From assembly GCA_051746985.1 (NCBI GenBank), contig JBNJFP010000013.1, positions 22,377 through 86,376 of the forward strand: 64,000 bases of DNA. The letters run 5' to 3'. The notes beneath the pieces were generated by a model, which was not told the origin of the DNA, searched no databases, and worked only from the letters and a program-made list of their open reading frames with translations. Shown in pieces: positions 62,832-64,000 of the stretch. Positions within the stretch are counted from its first letter, which is position 1. Every line of letters starts with the position of its first letter. The DNA is from Fodinibius sp051746985. Its GTDB lineage: Bacteria > Bacteroidota > Rhodothermia > Balneolales > Balneolaceae. The translations under genes and the position numbers were made by a program.

Positions 62832-64000
62832 CCTGCACTGGCGGAAGCGCCGCCTCCCGCAGCGCTGGCAGAAGCACCTGCTCCTCCGGATGTTCCGGGA
62901 AAAGAAGTTGCGCCCGTTGCCCCGAGGGTGGAGAAACTACTGGCAACACTTGCTACTGAATTGGTATTTGAGCTGAAAACAATCCAGGCAATAACAGGTA
63001 CTGCATCAGCATTGGTAGCAATGATGTTCTCGAGATCTTCTTCTCCAAAACCAAAAGCCAGTCCATAGATAAAATGCTTATCCAGTTTATCGGATGAAAT
63101 ACTGTGTTCCTTAGCATTTTTAAGTCCTTCTTTATAGTTGCTCCATTGATGATATACTTCTTCTCCTTCGGGGGTACGACGGATAATCAGAAAAGAAAAT
63201 ATCAGCGCAAACAAAGAAATAAAGAGAGGTATCATTCCAACCAGACCTGCATAAATGAGTGCCGGAAAGCTTGCTATAAAAAGCAATGATTGGAGTCCAA
63301 TATTCCAGTAACAACCGGTGTAGCTTTGCTTATCAATCCAATTTTGGCCAAATGCATACTCTTTAAAATTGTTTTTCCACCTGCCGAACCATGAGGATAC
63401 CTCGGAATTCGTCCCTTTGAAGATATTATGCAATTTCTGGTGACCATCTTGCAGACGTTGTTCTACAAAGGTGATGATCTGCTGTTCCCATTCCTGCAAT
63501 TCCTCATCCAATTGTTTTTCCGTTCGCTCGATAGAAAACGTCGGTTTATCATCAGACAGAAAACCTTCTTCGGACGGTTCTTCCTGTATGATAAAATATC
63601 CGTTTCGAGCCAGATCAAGAACCGTAGCCATAAGCAAGTTACTGGTGATATTTCGTCCCTGAAGAAGCCAGCCGATTGCTGCCGGACGAATTTGGCCGGG
63701 CGTCATAATTGTTTCCGTAGATGAAAAACGGGAGGTGGAGTGTCGCTTCCCATATTTTTGATAGAGAATATAAAATCCCCCGACACTTAATAGAATGATG
63801 ATATAGCTCAGTGTTTCCCAAAGATTGGAAAGGTAGTCCTGGCGCTCTATCTGTTGATCGCGTTTTTCTTGGTATGCCTGCTCTTCTTTTTTAGCCTGAT
63901 CGAGTGAAAAATTTTCATCGGTTGTAGAAATTTGCGACGAATTTAGAACTGCAGTGGGGAATACCGCCCTGACTTTAGCGAATTCGTCATCATCAATATT
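62828..64000 (-). CDS. DUF2207-like membrane protein (5' end beyond window)
   Basis: The frame is open without a stop from 62830 to the right edge, giving 390 residues of C-terminal sequence. A membrane helix (LSYIIILLSVGGFYILYQK) follows a charged region. Then comes a cytosolic segment beginning with a variant of the DUF2207 core (MTPGQIRPAAIGWLLQGRNITSNLLMATVLDLARNGYFIIQE). Two closely spaced helices come near the middle (LLFIASFPALIYAGLVGMIPLFISLFALIFSFLII). The tail is Gly/Ala/Ser-rich (GTSGGAGASASAAGGGASASAG), typical of DUF2207 proteins. The function of the family is not established. An internal ATG at 63706 is not the true start. Confidence 0.82.
   Translation of the reverse strand, partial: NIDDDEFAKVRAVFPTAVLNSSQISTTDENFSLDQAKKEEQAYQEKRDQQIERQDYLSNLWETLSYIIILLSVGGFYILYQKYGKRHSTSRFSSTETIMTPGQIRPAAIGWLLQGRNITSNLLMATVLDLARNGYFIIQEEPSEEGFLSDDKPTFSIERTEKQLDEELQEWEQQIITFVEQRLQDGHQKLHNIFKGTNSEVSSWFGRWKNNFKEYAFGQNWIDKQSYTGCYWNIGLQSLLFIASFPALIYAGLVGMIPLFISLFALIFSFLIIRRTPEGEEVYHQWSNYKEGLKNAKEHSISSDKLDKHFIYGLAFGFGEEDLENIIATNADAVPVIAWIVFSSNTNSVASVASSFSTLGATGATSFPGTSGGAGASASAAGGGASASAG

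Noticed and set aside
1..64000. tRNA, rRNA, CRISPR arrays, prophage genes
   Set aside because: Looked for on both strands by eye; none was recognised, though a tRNA scan was not possible here.

Overview
The window looks like chromosome from a member of the Bacteroidota/Balneolota/Rhodothermota group, most plausibly a Balneolota-type marine or saline organism. This is an inference from content. It carries an SprA-type 2399-residue outer-membrane translocon and a DUF5103 plug protein (both type IX secretion), a SusC/SusD pair with an ECF sigma and FecR anti-sigma, TolB-propeller proteins, and at least one promoter of the TTTG-N19-TAnnTTTG type typical of these phyla. Most of the window is dense core genome. 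No rRNA, tRNA, CRISPR array, prophage or intact transposon was recognised.

Layout. 1-6.6 kb (+): the 3' end of a TamB-like gene, RNase R, and a large metallopeptidase / TolB propeller / beta-barrel protein, closed by a terminator. 6.6-10.6 kb (-): an operon ccmB, holB, dapF, T9SS plug, with very tight or overlapping junctions. 10.7-14.1 kb (+): a PTS-IIA(Ntr) protein, PBP4-type DacB and a sigma-54 activator, apparently one unit. 14.2-17.5 kb: folD, two small orphan genes separated by a structured intergenic region, then guaB behind tandem hairpins. 17.5-20 kb (-): two overlapping LptF/LptG permease genes. 20.3-27.5 kb (+): sprA. 27.5-29.8 kb (-): rsmI and lnt, coupled. 29.9-32.4 kb (+): a VOC protein, then grpE-dnaJ with a promoter and a strong terminator. 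32.4-38.5 kb: an ATP-grasp protein, a CPA2 antiporter with a UspA-like tail, a methyltransferase gene interrupted by an in-frame TAA, and a P1B-type metal ATPase with CAC in place of CPC. 38.6-42.4 kb: an RRM protein whose leader holds a 12-bp-arm hairpin, and a TolB-amidohydrolase.

42.4-54.7 kb is the main accessory module. It is a compact beta-glucan (laminarin-like) utilisation locus: GH3 beta-glucosidase on the minus strand, and on the plus strand ECF sigma, FecR, STN-bearing SusC, SusD, PKD lipoprotein and GH16 endo-glucanase. The STN domain on SusC, FecR and the sigma factor suggest trans-envelope induction by the substrate. The locus is bracketed by two copies (about 42.48 and 54.69 kb) of a palindromic repeat.

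54.8-64 kb: GNAT and Fur genes, an acyl-CoA synthetase, LOG and cysteine desulfurase genes (coupled), pgk with a textbook terminator, an acyl-CoA dehydrogenase, and a DUF2207-like membrane protein that runs off the right edge.

No wholly new multi-gene system could be demonstrated. The least explained signals are the switch-like inverted repeats over the start codon of a 109-residue orphan gene (15.5 kb), the tandem hairpins before guaB, the hairpin in the leader of the RRM protein, the palindromic repeats flanking the glucan locus, and the CAC variant of the metal ATPase.
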